From Microbacterium sp. RURRCA19A (lineage in GTDB: Bacteria > Actinomycetota > Actinomycetes > Actinomycetales > Microbacteriaceae): a stretch of DNA of 64,000 nucleotides. Below, piece after piece: positions 1 through 7,389 of the stretch. Positions within the stretch are counted from its first letter, which is position 1; the number at the start of each line of letters is the position of its first letter. The stretch covers positions 1 through 64,000 of the forward strand of contig NZ_FTNQ01000003.1 of NCBI RefSeq assembly GCF_900156455.1, read 5' to 3'. The notes below the pieces were generated by a model. It was given only the letters and a program-made list of their open reading frames with translations. It had not been told where the DNA came from and ran no database searches. The translations under genes and the position numbers were made by a program.

Positions 1-92
1 GACACTCGGGTGGAAGACTCCAGCAGAAGCCCTCAACGAGCAGATAGAGTCCATCGAACAAGCTGGTGTTGCGACGATCGATTGAGACCGGT
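1..92 (+). mobile_element. Right end of an IS30-family insertion sequence (partial)
   Basis: Only the last ~90 bases of the element lie in the window. They hold the C-terminal transposase codons and, by analogy with actinobacterial IS30 elements whose terminal repeat overlaps the end of the transposase gene, probably the right terminal repeat over about 66-92. The element butts directly against the IS3-type remnant. An 8-bp palindrome GACCGGTC (86-93) sits at the junction. The exact end cannot be fixed because the left terminus is outside the window. Confidence 0.7.
2..85 (+). CDS. IS30-family transposase, C-terminal fragment (gene starts upstream of the window)
   Basis: The open frame entering from the window edge reads TLGWKTPAEALNE and ends in QAGVATID before TGA at 83-85. 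The LGWKTPAEAL block is the conserved C-terminal end of IS30-family DDE transposases, which cut and join the ends of their element. 27 residues are visible. Whether the full gene is intact cannot be judged here. Family assignment rests on this short but characteristic tail. Confidence 0.75.
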   Translation, partial: TLGWKTPAEALNEQIESIEQAGVATID

Positions 93-680
93 CTGCGCTC
101 CTCGATCGGCGTGAACGACGGTGCCGGGTTCGGGACGACGGCGCCAGCGTGCCATCTCGAGCGCGTCAACGACGATCTCCGCGGTGATCCGGTCGCTGAT
201 CGACCACCCCACGATCCGCCGGCTGAACGCATCGATCACGGCCGCGCAGTAGACCCATCCGTCTCTCGCCCTGTGCTGCGTGATGTCGCAGAACCACAGC
301 CGATTCGGCGCGTCCGCTCGGAACTGTCGCTTCACGAGATCCTCGTGGGTGGCAGTGTCGGGCTTCCACCCGCGGCGCTTGCGGCGGTGAGAGACCCCGA
401 CGAGGCCGTCAAGTCGCATGAGTCGCGCGACGCGTTTGCGGGCGACGTGGACGCCGAGCCCGAGCCGCAGCTCCGCCAGCACCCGAGGAGCCCCGTAGGT
501 CTCTCGCGAACCGGCGTGGATACGGCGGATTGTTGTCGTTAGCTCTGCGTCCGCGATGGCGCGCCGGGAGGGTGATCGGTCTCGCCAGTCGTAGTAGCCG
601 GAGGTCGAGATGTTCAGGAACCGGCAGGCCACCGCGACGGGGATCCCGTCGGCGGCGAGCTCCTGGACCAGCCGGAACCC
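93..680 (-). pseudogene. IS3-family transposase OrfB (DDE integrase), 3'-truncated
   Basis: The frame contains the HTH_21-type region (CRFLNISTSGYYDWR, YGAPRVLAELR) and the start of the rve integrase core: WFCDITQ with the first catalytic Asp, and VVHADRGAQ with the second. Homology then ends at base 93; the downstream part with the DDE glutamate (normally about 35 residues after the second Asp) is absent. The reading frame runs on to a stop at 33 through IS30 sequence, adding about 19 unrelated residues. Translation should come from frameshifting out of orfA. The product is expected to be inactive. Confidence 0.85.
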
Positions 681-964
681 TATTTTGGGAGCACGTTCTC
701 CCGCGCGAAGTAGGCAGACGCGCGCTTGAGGATCTCGATCTCCATCTCCAGCACCCGGTTGCGGCGCCGCAGCTCGACGAGCTCCTTGTGCTCATCGCTC
801 GTCACACCAACCTTGCGGCCGTTGTCGATCGCGTCGCGGTTCATCCAGTTACGAAGACAGGACTCGCTGATGCCGAGATCGCGGGCGGTCTGGCCAGCAG
901 GGTTGCCCTGCGCGACCAAGTCGAGGGCTCGACGCCGGAACTCCGGCGGGTGGGCAGCAGGCAT
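680..964 (-). CDS. IS3-family transposase OrfA
   Basis: This 94-residue protein binds the IS ends through an N-terminal helix-turn-helix (PEFRRRALDLVAQG to LGISESCLRNWMN) and has a C-terminal leucine-zipper-like stretch (ELVELRRRNRVLEMEIEILK) through which OrfA and OrfAB normally multimerise. I chose the ATG at 964 because GGAAGGAG lies 8 nt upstream; an earlier in-frame ATG at 991 has no comparable ribosome site. The frame ends at TAG (682-680) directly after a slippery heptamer feeding orfB. OrfA looks intact, but the element cannot transpose with its damaged orfB. Confidence 0.85.
   Translation of the reverse strand: MPAAHPPEFRRRALDLVAQGNPAGQTARDLGISESCLRNWMNRDAIDNGRKVGVTSDEHKELVELRRRNRVLEMEIEILKRASAYFARENVLPK
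683..689 (-). other. Programmed -1 frameshift site CCCAAAA
   Basis: The minus strand reads C CCA AAA immediately followed by the orfA stop TAG. This fits the canonical X XXY YYZ slippery heptamer. Slipping by -1 puts the ribosome in the orfB frame (CCC AAA ATA GGG TTC CGG), giving the OrfAB fusion used as active transposase in IS3 elements. No test of a downstream stimulatory structure was made. Confidence 0.7.
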
Positions 965-1021
965 CTCACGGACTCCTTCCGAGACGATCATCGCCTCAAC
1001 ATCGGTGTCCGGGAAACCGGG

Positions 1022-1559
1022 TCAGGCTCCCATCTGTCTGATGTGCGCCAGAGCGGTGAGCCGTATGGGCGGGCCTCCGGCCTGTGTCGCTTGCTCCCAC
1101 ATGGCATCCGCTTTGGTGTCAGTGAGGTCTAGGCCTTTCTCACGTTTAGCCCACGCCTTCACATTCGACTTGCCGCCATACCCGACTTCCATGCGCGTTA
1201 CCTGCGCGGAAAGGAACTCCATGTTTCGGCGCTGCTCCGGTCCGCGGCTGACCTGGAGTGCGATGAAGTAGGCCAGCGTGGCGCGGTCCTCATGGGTGAG
1301 CGGCCATTCCCCTGCGGCGATTCGCGCGAAGACACGAGAAGCGTCGCCTTCCACGCCGCTGAGCGCTTTCTCGAATACGTCGTCGCCGTCCTGGTGACCG
1401 GGTATTGCGTAGAAGCCGATCTCGGCGGCCGTTTTCCGAACCGACTGCGTGTGGCGATGGTCACCGGGCAGACGGTCAGTGGTGATGCGGTCGTCGTCCG
1501 CGAACCCGCGAAGGGAACGCGGGAACGTGGTGATGGCGCTTCGCGGTCGGCTGGGTCAT
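1022..1559 (-). pseudogene. DUF4238 protein, frameshifted and cut by the IS3 element
   Basis: From ATG at 1559 the protein starts MTQPTAKRHHHVPAF, the conserved opening of DUF4238 proteins. The frame is then lost near 1511-1518: the expected F-Y-L-R-G-F block appears as ...AF then, in another frame, LRGFADDDRITTDRLPGD, as if two bases were deleted. The second frame continues through HTQSVRKTAAEIGFYAIPG and a conserved AYFIALQVSRGPEQRR segment, and ends in the IS3 terminus (stop 1024-1022). About 170 of the roughly 280-300 residues usual for the family remain. The function of DUF4238 is unknown; members often sit in accessory DNA. Confidence 0.8.
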
Positions 1560-1667
1560 ACGCCCGATTGTGCTCTCCGCGTCGCGGCTCGACCGGAATT
1601 ACGCGACCCGTGTCATGACACAGGATTGACACACGGACCCGGTGACACCGGCCTTGTGTTGGCGCGC

Positions 1668-1687
1668 AGCCGCGGAATTTCGCGGCT
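1668..1687 (-). terminator. Hairpin directly after ychF
   Basis: A 7-bp stem AGCCGCG/CGCGGCT with a 6-nt loop abuts the ychF stop codon on the minus strand. There is no clear U-tract, so termination is probable but not certain. Confidence 0.45.
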
Positions 1688-2761
1688 CTAGTTGTTAAAG
1701 CGGAACTCCACCACGTCGCCGTCCTGCATGACGTAGTCCTTGCCCTCGAGGCGCGCCTTGCCCTTCGCGCGGGCCTCGGCGACCGAACCGAGCGCGACGA
1801 GGTCGGCGAACGAGATGACCTCGGCCTTGATGAAGCCCTTCTCGAAGTCGGTGTGGATGACACCGGCCGCCTGCGGCGCCTTCGCGCCCTGCGGGATCGT
1901 CCAGGCGCGGGCCTCCTTGGGCCCGGCGGTGAGGTAGGTCTGCAGGCCCAGCGTGTCGAAGCCGATCCGCGCGAGCTGGTCGAGACCCGACTCGTCCTGC
2001 CCGGTGGACGCCAGCAGTTCGGCGGCATCCTCGGGGTCGAGGTCGATCAGTTCCGACTCGATCTTGGCATCCAGGAACACGGCCTTCGCCGGCGCGACCA
2101 GCGCGGCCAGCTCGTCCTTCTTCGTCTGGTCGGTGAGAACGGCCTCGTCGACGTTGAAGACGAAGATGAACGGCTTCGCGGTCAGCAGCCCCAGTTCACG
2201 GATCGGCGACAGGTCGAGACCGGATGCCGAGAGCAGCACGCCCCGCTGCAGCGCGTCCTGCGCGGCCTTGGCGGCATCCAGCACCGAGGGGTCGAGCTTC
2301 TTGCCCTTGACCTCTTTCTCGTACCGCGTGATCGCCTTCTCGAGCGTCTGGAGGTCGGCGAGCTGCAGCTCGGCGTTGATCGTCTCCATGTCGCTCGCGG
2401 GGTTCACCTGCCCGTCGACGTGGACCACGTCGTCGTCGGCGAATCCGCGGACGACCTGGGCGATGGCATCCGCTTCACGGATGTTCGCGAGGAACTGGTT
2501 ACCGAGTCCCTCGCCCTCGCTCGCGCCGCGCACGATGCCGGCGATGTCGACGAACGACACGACGGCGGGCACGAGCCGCTCGGAGCCGAACACGTCGGCG
2601 AGCTGCTGCAGGCGCGCATCGGGAAGGTTCACGACCCCGACGTTGGGCTCGATCGTCGCGAACGGGTAGTTCGCCGCGAGCACCGAGTTCTTGGTCAGGG
2701 CGTTGAAGAGGGTCGACTTTCCGACGTTGGGAAGGCCGACGATTCCGATGGTAAGAGCCAC
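1688..2761 (-). CDS. ychF: Redox-regulated ATPase YchF (Obg-like, OLA1 family)
   Basis: A 357-residue P-loop ATPase of the Obg/TRAFAC class that associates with ribosomes and is linked to stress and redox responses in bacteria. Visible motifs: G1 GLPNVGKST (9-17), G3 DIAG (72-75), and NVDE (203-206) in place of the GTPase NKxD, the change that makes YchF proteins prefer ATP. The C-terminal ~80 residues form the TGS domain. Length is normal for the family. The GTG start at 2761 is preceded at 8 nt by TAACCT, so the mRNA is probably leaderless. The downstream neighbour is the broken DUF4238 gene, so ychF marks the border between core and disturbed DNA. Confidence 0.97.
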   Translation of the reverse strand: MALTIGIVGLPNVGKSTLFNALTKNSVLAANYPFATIEPNVGVVNLPDARLQQLADVFGSERLVPAVVSFVDIAGIVRGASEGEGLGNQFLANIREADAIAQVVRGFADDDVVHVDGQVNPASDMETINAELQLADLQTLEKAITRYEKEVKGKKLDPSVLDAAKAAQDALQRGVLLSASGLDLSPIRELGLLTAKPFIFVFNVDEAVLTDQTKKDELAALVAPAKAVFLDAKIESELIDLDPEDAAELLASTGQDESGLDQLARIGFDTLGLQTYLTAGPKEARAWTIPQGAKAPQAAGVIHTDFEKGFIKAEVISFADLVALGSVAEARAKGKARLEGKDYVMQDGDVVEFRFNN

Positions 2762-2769
2762 GGGAGTCC

Positions 2770-2775
2770 AGGTTA
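2770..2775 (-). promoter_or_regulatory. -10 element TAACCT, leaderless ychF promoter
   Basis: TAACCT lies 8 nt before the ychF GTG, placing transcription start at or next to the start codon. Confidence 0.5.
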
Positions 2776-2800
2776 CCCGGCCTGCGGCACCCGCACGGCG

Positions 2801-3550
2801 TCAGGGGTGCCGCGCGCGGAACGCGTGAGTGATGTAGGGAAGGTCGACCGCTCCCCCGTCGGCGAGTGCGGGGACGGATGCCACGACCCCGTCGACCGCG
2901 GCGTCGATGCGCGCGCGCTCCTCGGGGCTCGCCGTGATGACGTCGCTGCGCGAGAACACGAGGTCGCGCAGCTGCGGGAGCGTGATCGGCCGGCTCCACT
3001 CCCACGACCGGTGCTCGAGATCGACCAGCGGTTCGGCGACACGTGGGCCGCCGTCCGCGATGAGCCGTTCGCCGTGCGAGGCACCCATGGCGCCGGTGAG
3101 ACGCCGGACCCACTCGACGCGGTCGTCGCGGATGTTCCAGATGAGCCCCAGAACCCCGCCGGCGCGCAGCACGCGGCCGACCTCGCGCGAGCCCGCGTCC
3201 GGCTCGACCCAGTGCCAGGCCTGCCCCATCACCACGGCGTCGAGACCGGAGTCCGGCAGCGGCAGATCCTCGGCGGTGCCGGCGAACGTCGGGATGCCGC
3301 GGACGTTGTCCCGCAGCGAGGCGAGCATCGTGGCATCCGGGTCGATCGCGACGACATCGGCGCCGAGCTCGACCACGGCACCCGTGAGCTTCCCGGTCCC
3401 GGCTCCCACGTCTGCGACATGCAGGGCCCGACCCGGCTCGCGGACCGGCGCGAGCAGCCACTCCACCGCGGCGGAGGGATAGCCCGGACGGCCCGCCTCG
3501 TAGGCAGCGGCGGCCCGCCCGAACGACGTCGACTTCCGGATCTCCGTCAT
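2801..3550 (-). CDS. Class I SAM-dependent methyltransferase
   Basis: A 249-residue Rossmann-fold methyltransferase of the Methyltransf_11 type. Motif I is VADVGAGTG (near 46-54), an acidic residue ends the next strand (VVAIDPD), and AWHWVEPD (111-118) follows motif III, a signature of the class that includes yeast Tmt1-like and related small-molecule methylases. The substrate cannot be read from the sequence. The start is ATG at 3550 with TAGGGT 7 nt upstream (leaderless type). The gene ends 40 bases before the ychF start, in the same direction, but each has its own promoter-like element. Confidence 0.9.
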   Translation of the reverse strand: MTEIRKSTSFGRAAAAYEAGRPGYPSAAVEWLLAPVREPGRALHVADVGAGTGKLTGAVVELGADVVAIDPDATMLASLRDNVRGIPTFAGTAEDLPLPDSGLDAVVMGQAWHWVEPDAGSREVGRVLRAGGVLGLIWNIRDDRVEWVRRLTGAMGASHGERLIADGGPRVAEPLVDLEHRSWEWSRPITLPQLRDLVFSRSDVITASPEERARIDAAVDGVVASVPALADGGAVDLPYITHAFRARHP

Positions 3551-3557
3551 GCCCTCG

Positions 3558-3563
3558 ACCCTA
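3558..3563 (-). promoter_or_regulatory. -10 element TAGGGT, leaderless promoter of the methyltransferase gene
   Basis: TAGGGT is separated by 7 nt from the ATG at 3550. Confidence 0.55.
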
Positions 3564-3724
3564 CGCCGCGTGTTCGCGGCGGGCCGTCCAGCGGATTCCG
3601 TGCCGGCCACGCCGACTCCGGATGCCACGACACGGCGTGTCGCGCACGATCTCCGTCGCACGGCCCGCGCCGAAACCCGGCGCGCCTCCCCCGCACCGCC
3701 ACGATCACCACGGAGGGTGGAGAC

Positions 3725-4321
3725 GTGGCACTGGATTTCACCGCGATCGACTTCGAGACGGCGAATTCCAGCGGTGCGTCCGCGTGTGCGGTGGGTCTGG
3801 CCCGCGTCCGCGGCGGTCGCGTGGTCGCCACCGCCGCGTGGCTCATCAAGCCGCCCGCGGGGCACGACGATTTCGCTCCGATCAACGTCGGCATCCACGG
3901 CATCCGGTCGGCGGATGTCGTGAACGCACCGGACTGGTCCATGCAGCTGGAACGTCTTACCGCGTTCGCCGGGGCCGACGTGCTGGTCGCGCACAACGCC
4001 GGCTTCGACATGTCGGTGCTGCGTCGCGCCTGCGCGGTGACGGGCGACGAGTGCCCTCCGTACCGCTACGTCTGCAGCGTGCAGATGTCACGAAAGACGT
4101 ACACCCTCGACTCTTACCGACTCCCCCTCGTCGCCGCCGAAGCCGGTTGCTCACCCTTCGCGCACCACGACGCCCTCGCCGACGCCGTCGCGTGCGCCGA
4201 GATCACGATCGACTGCGCGCGCCGCGCCCGCGTCGACGACGTGCACGCCCTGGCCGCCCACCTGGGCGTCCGCGTTTCGCAGATCGCGGCCGAGCCCCGG
4301 CTCGAACGCGCCGTCGCCTGA
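3725..4321 (+). CDS. DnaQ-like 3'-5' exonuclease (DEDDh)
   Basis: A 198-residue single-domain exonuclease of the DEDDh superfamily, probably acting on DNA ends or single strands in repair or proofreading. Catalytic residues are visible: D9 and E11 in AIDFETAN (ExoI), H90-D95 in AHNAGFD (ExoII), and H148/D153 in HHDALADA (ExoIII). DFETAN with CPPYRYVCS resembles the epsilon-like exonucleases often fused to BRCT or helicase domains, but none is fused here. The start is GTG 3725 with an upstream GGAGGGTGGAGA ribosome site; a longer in-frame reading upstream is antisense to the methyltransferase and was not used. Confidence 0.9.
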   Translation: MALDFTAIDFETANSSGASACAVGLARVRGGRVVATAAWLIKPPAGHDDFAPINVGIHGIRSADVVNAPDWSMQLERLTAFAGADVLVAHNAGFDMSVLRRACAVTGDECPPYRYVCSVQMSRKTYTLDSYRLPLVAAEAGCSPFAHHDALADAVACAEITIDCARRARVDDVHALAAHLGVRVSQIAAEPRLERAVA

Positions 4322-4371
4322 GTTCCGCCGCGCTTCCAAACGATGTCGGACCCCTCCGGCACACTGGGCAC

Positions 4372-5733
4372 ATGGATGCCATCGCCCTGATCCTCGCGAT
4401 CCTCGCCCTCGCCGTGGGGGCCGCCGCCGGCTGGTTCGTCGGCACCGCCCGGGCCACGTCCCGCGCCGCGGCCGAGCGCGTCGACCTGACCGCCCGCGTG
4501 GCCGCCGCCGACGCCGCGCGCGCCGGACTCGAGGCTCAGCTCGAGCACCAGAGCGCGCTGTACCGCGACCTCGTCGGGCAGACACGCGCAGACCAGGCCG
4601 CCCGCGAAGAGCGCGAGCGGCGCGAGCAGACCGTGCTGCGCGCGCTCGACCCCGTACGCGAGACCCTCGACACCATGCAGCGCAAGGTCGACGGCCTCGA
4701 GCGCGATCGCGTCGAGCAGTACTCGGCGCTCGGCGAACAGCTGCGACTCTCCCGCGAAGCCGACGAAGCGCTCCGGGCCACGACCGAGGCGCTGGCGTCC
4801 GCGATGCGCTCCGGCAGCACGCGCGGCGTGTGGGGCGAGACTCAGCTGCGCCGGGTCGTCGAAGCCGCGGGCCTCACCCGGCACGTCGACTTCGACGTGC
4901 AGTCCTCGATCACCTCCGACGCGGGTGCGGGGCGGCCCGACATGGTCGTCCGGCTCCCCGGGGGGAAGGCTCTGGCGGTGGATGCCAAGGTCCCCCTCGA
5001 CGCGTTCCTGCAGGCCAGCGCCATCGCGGTGACCGCCGCGGGCGACGAAGGAGCGCGGCGGTCCGCCCTCCTGTCCAAGCACGCCAAGGCCGTGCGCGCC
5101 CACGTCGACGCGCTCGCGCGGAAGACGTATTGGGCCGGGCTCACCACCAGCCCCGAGTTCGTCATCTGCTTCCTGCCGAGCGAGTCGCTGCTCTCGGCGG
5201 CTCTCGACGACGACCCCACGCTGCTCGAGTACGCCTTCGCCCGCCGGGTCGCGCTCGCCTCGCCGGTGAACCTGTGGGCCGTGCTGAAGACCGTGGCTTT
5301 CACGTGGACCCAGCAGGACGTGTCCGACGAGGCCCGCACGCTCTTCGCCCTCGGCACCGAGTTGTACGACCGGATCGGGGTGCTCGCCGGACACGCGGGC
5401 GACCTGCGGCGTGCGCTGGAGCGGACGGTCGACAGCTACAACAGGTTCGCGGGTTCGCTCGAGTCGCGGGTGCTCGTCTCGGCGCGGAAGTTCCCCGGAA
5501 TCGATGAGACGAAGCTCGATGCCGTGGTCGCGCCCACCGCGCTCGAATCCTCACCGCGACGCTGGACCGCGCCCGAACTCCTCGCGATCTCCGACGACGG
5601 TGCGTCTCCGCGGCAGGAGGACACCTCCACCGGCGGCGTCACGTACGCGGATCTCGGCGACGTCCGTGCGCGCGCCGGAGTCGCTCAGGATGACGGTGGG
5701 TCGTCGCTCAAGAACCGCCGGGAACCCAGCTGA
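4372..5733 (+). CDS. rmuC: DNA recombination protein RmuC
   Basis: A 453-residue protein with an N-terminal membrane helix (about 3-24), a long Ala/Arg/Glu-rich coiled coil to about residue 150, and the RmuC nuclease-like domain (GVWGETQLRRVVEAAGL, then DMVVRLPGGKALAVDAKVPLDAF). The latter has the PD-(D/E)XK-like DAK strand. RmuC limits inversions and rearrangements at short inverted repeats. The C-terminal tail after about 400 is poorly conserved. The ATG at 4372 follows CACACT by 6 nt, a weak leaderless arrangement. Its 3' end overlaps by 26 bases the convergent small membrane protein gene. Confidence 0.95.
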   Translation: MDAIALILAILALAVGAAAGWFVGTARATSRAAAERVDLTARVAAADAARAGLEAQLEHQSALYRDLVGQTRADQAAREERERREQTVLRALDPVRETLDTMQRKVDGLERDRVEQYSALGEQLRLSREADEALRATTEALASAMRSGSTRGVWGETQLRRVVEAAGLTRHVDFDVQSSITSDAGAGRPDMVVRLPGGKALAVDAKVPLDAFLQASAIAVTAAGDEGARRSALLSKHAKAVRAHVDALARKTYWAGLTTSPEFVICFLPSESLLSAALDDDPTLLEYAFARRVALASPVNLWAVLKTVAFTWTQQDVSDEARTLFALGTELYDRIGVLAGHAGDLRRALERTVDSYNRFAGSLESRVLVSARKFPGIDETKLDAVVAPTALESSPRRWTAPELLAISDDGASPRQEDTSTGGVTYADLGDVRARAGVAQDDGGSSLKNRREPS

Positions 5734-5917
5734 GCAGGCTCACCACAGCGGCGGAAACGACCACGAAGGCACCGACCATCCACCACGCGCTGATCTCGTG
5801 GCCCTCGGCGCGCCGCTTGCGGAGCAGGACGTCGGGGCGACGGGCGGGATCGACGGCGCTGGCGATCACCGCCTGCGCACCTGTCTGAGGCGCGGTCGGG
5901 TTCGTCGTAGCTGCCAT
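5708..5917 (-). CDS. Small single-pass membrane protein, unknown function
   Basis: A 69-residue protein with a charged N-terminal half (DVLLRKRRAEGHE) and one C-terminal membrane helix (SAWWMVGAFVVVSAAVVSLLSWV, about 43-65). The ATG at 5917 is supported by AAGGGGGA 6 nt upstream; an in-frame ATG 33 bases earlier lacks this. I do not recognise the family. It is convergent with, and overlaps, the end of rmuC, so a shared terminator is unlikely to be simple. Confidence 0.65.
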   Translation of the reverse strand: MAATTNPTAPQTGAQAVIASAVDPARRPDVLLRKRRAEGHEISAWWMVGAFVVVSAAVVSLLSWVPGGS

Positions 5918-6219
5918 GAAGCGATCCCCCTTCGGGTCTCGGAAGAACACAGCGTCGCCGTTGACACTGCTGTCGATTCTGCCAGAGGCCTTTGGGAGAA
6001 GGAGTCACGCTTGCGCAACGACACGCCCGGTTGTAGCTGCACGCGCGACAGCTCCCGTGTGCGCCGTCGCATCCCGGCGCCGCGAAACAGCATCGGCCTG
6101 ACATCCCCATTGCATCCTGCAGTGGACTTGTCGGTCGGATGCAGTCTCGCGGTCGCGGGGCGGCCAGCGCCGCCCGCGCGCAACACCGGCGGCGCGAACG
6201 CCCGCTCCGCGTCAGCGCG
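5918..6219. other. Intergenic stretch between glpX and the small membrane protein
   Basis: 302 bases without a credible gene. It should hold the end signal of glpX and the promoter of the small gene (both minus strand). I see a TTGACA at 5961-5966 on the plus strand, but no matching -10 sequence and no strong hairpin. Nothing else is supportable. Confidence 0.5.
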
Positions 6220-7209
6220 TCAGAGCCACTTCGACGTCAGGTGCTCCGACGAGATCCGGCGGAGCGTCCCCGAGGCGCCGCGCAAGACCACGCTCTCGGT
6301 GTAGATGAAGTCGCCGTCGCGACGCACACCCTGCACGAGCTGGCCATCGGTCACGCCGGTCGCGACGAAGATCGTGTTCTTGCCACGCACGAGGTCGTCG
6401 GCCTCGTAGACCTCGCCGTCGACCTTCAGCCCGGCGTCGAGACCCTTCTGCTTCTCGGCGTCGCCGCGCGGGGCGAGGACACCCTGGATGTGCCCGCCGA
6501 GGGCCTTGATCGCGCACGCGGTGACGATTCCCTCGGGACTTCCGCCGATCCCCACGCACATGTCCGTCCGGGCGTTGTGGCGCGCGGCGTTGATGCCGCC
6601 GGCGACGTCGCCGTCGCTCATGAGACGCGTACCGGCACCCGCCTCGCGGATGTCCGCGATCAGCTGCTCGTGGCGCGGGCGGTTCAGCACCGACACGACG
6701 ATCTCGTCCACCGGCTTCCCCAGCGCCTTCGCCAGCAGGCGGATGTTCTCGCCGATGGGGAGGCGGATGTCGACCACTCCGACGCCGGCGGGACCGGTGA
6801 CGAGCTTGTCCATGTAGAAGACGCTGGACGCGTCGAGCATCGAGCCGTGGTCGGAGACCGCGATGACCGACAGAGCGTTCTGACGCCCCGCGGCCGTCAG
6901 CGATGTCCCGTCGATCGGGTCGACGGCGACGTCGCACCGGGGGCCTTTGCCGTTGCCGACCCGCTCGCCGTTGTAGAGCATCGGCGCGTTGTCCTTCTCG
7001 CCCTCGCCGATGACGATCGTGCCGTCGAAGTTGACGGTGCTGAAGAACGCCCGCATCGCGTCGACGGCCGCGCCGTCGGCGGCCTCCTTGGCTCCACGAC
7101 CGATGAACGGAACGGCGCGGATGGACGCCGCCTCCGTCGCCCTCACCAGCTCGAGAGCCAGGTTCCGATCGGGATGCAGGGGACTCATGTCGGACGTCAG
7201 GCTCACCAT
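6220..7209 (-). CDS. glpX: Class II fructose-1,6-bisphosphatase
   Basis: A 329-residue GlpX-type phosphatase removing the 1-phosphate of fructose 1,6-bisphosphate, the gluconeogenic step in actinobacteria, which usually lack class I FBPase. Metal-binding and active-site blocks are visible: IVIGEGEKDNAPML (lithium-sensitive phosphatase fold), DVAVDPIDGTS, and the GGSPEGIVTA loop. I placed the start at ATG 7209 (MVSLTSDMSPLHPDRNLALEL); another ATG lies 21 bases downstream. Upstream extension is possible but has no ribosome site. It is divergent from the FBP aldolase gene, pairing opposing steps of glycolysis/gluconeogenesis around one intergenic region. Confidence 0.95.
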   Translation of the reverse strand: MVSLTSDMSPLHPDRNLALELVRATEAASIRAVPFIGRGAKEAADGAAVDAMRAFFSTVNFDGTIVIGEGEKDNAPMLYNGERVGNGKGPRCDVAVDPIDGTSLTAAGRQNALSVIAVSDHGSMLDASSVFYMDKLVTGPAGVGVVDIRLPIGENIRLLAKALGKPVDEIVVSVLNRPRHEQLIADIREAGAGTRLMSDGDVAGGINAARHNARTDMCVGIGGSPEGIVTACAIKALGGHIQGVLAPRGDAEKQKGLDAGLKVDGEVYEADDLVRGKNTIFVATGVTDGQLVQGVRRDGDFIYTESVVLRGASGTLRRISSEHLTSKWL

Positions 7210-7348
7210 GTGGCCCACTGTAGTCAGCGAGGTCGTGACAATCGGCGGATTTCTCCGTTGCACGGACGAAGGAATCGCGATTCTTAACAGAAGAGGAGAA
7301 CGGGCCTGTTCCTCGCCCACCTACCCCGTCACGATCGGGCGCCTTCGC

Positions 7349-7372
7349 TAGAGTGACGGTTGTCCCCGTCAC
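7349..7372 (+). promoter_or_regulatory. Promoter and inverted repeat in front of the aldolase gene
   Basis: TAGAGT (7349-7354) can serve as -10. It overlaps an inverted repeat GTGACGG (7353-7359) / CCGTCAC (7366-7372) with a 6-nt centre. A repressor at this position would cover the -10 and start site. The regulator is unknown. Confidence 0.4.
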
Positions 7373-7389
7373 GACCAAGGAGCCTCTCC

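Larger units (their letters stand above)
93..1024 (-). mobile_element. IS3-family insertion sequence, truncated at its right end
   Basis: The element carries the two overlapping frames typical of IS3 (orfA, then orfB in the -1 frame). The probable left terminal repeat is at 1005-1024, reading TGACCCGGTTTCCCGGACAC on the minus strand and starting with TG as IS3 ends do. The right end and the last part of orfB are missing: homology stops at the IS30 junction near 93. The left end lies inside a DUF4238 gene, whose stop codon (1022-1024) is supplied by the IS terminus. Confidence 0.75.

Noticed and set aside
1853..3724. Long open frame upstream of, and in frame with, the DnaQ-like exonuclease
   Set aside because: It is antisense to ychF and the methyltransferase and has the Arg/Asp-rich composition of GC-rich shadow frames. 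Only the part from GTG 3725 shows homology.
5961..5983. TTGACA on the plus strand as a promoter
   Set aside because: No -10 at 16-19 nt and no plus-strand gene follows.
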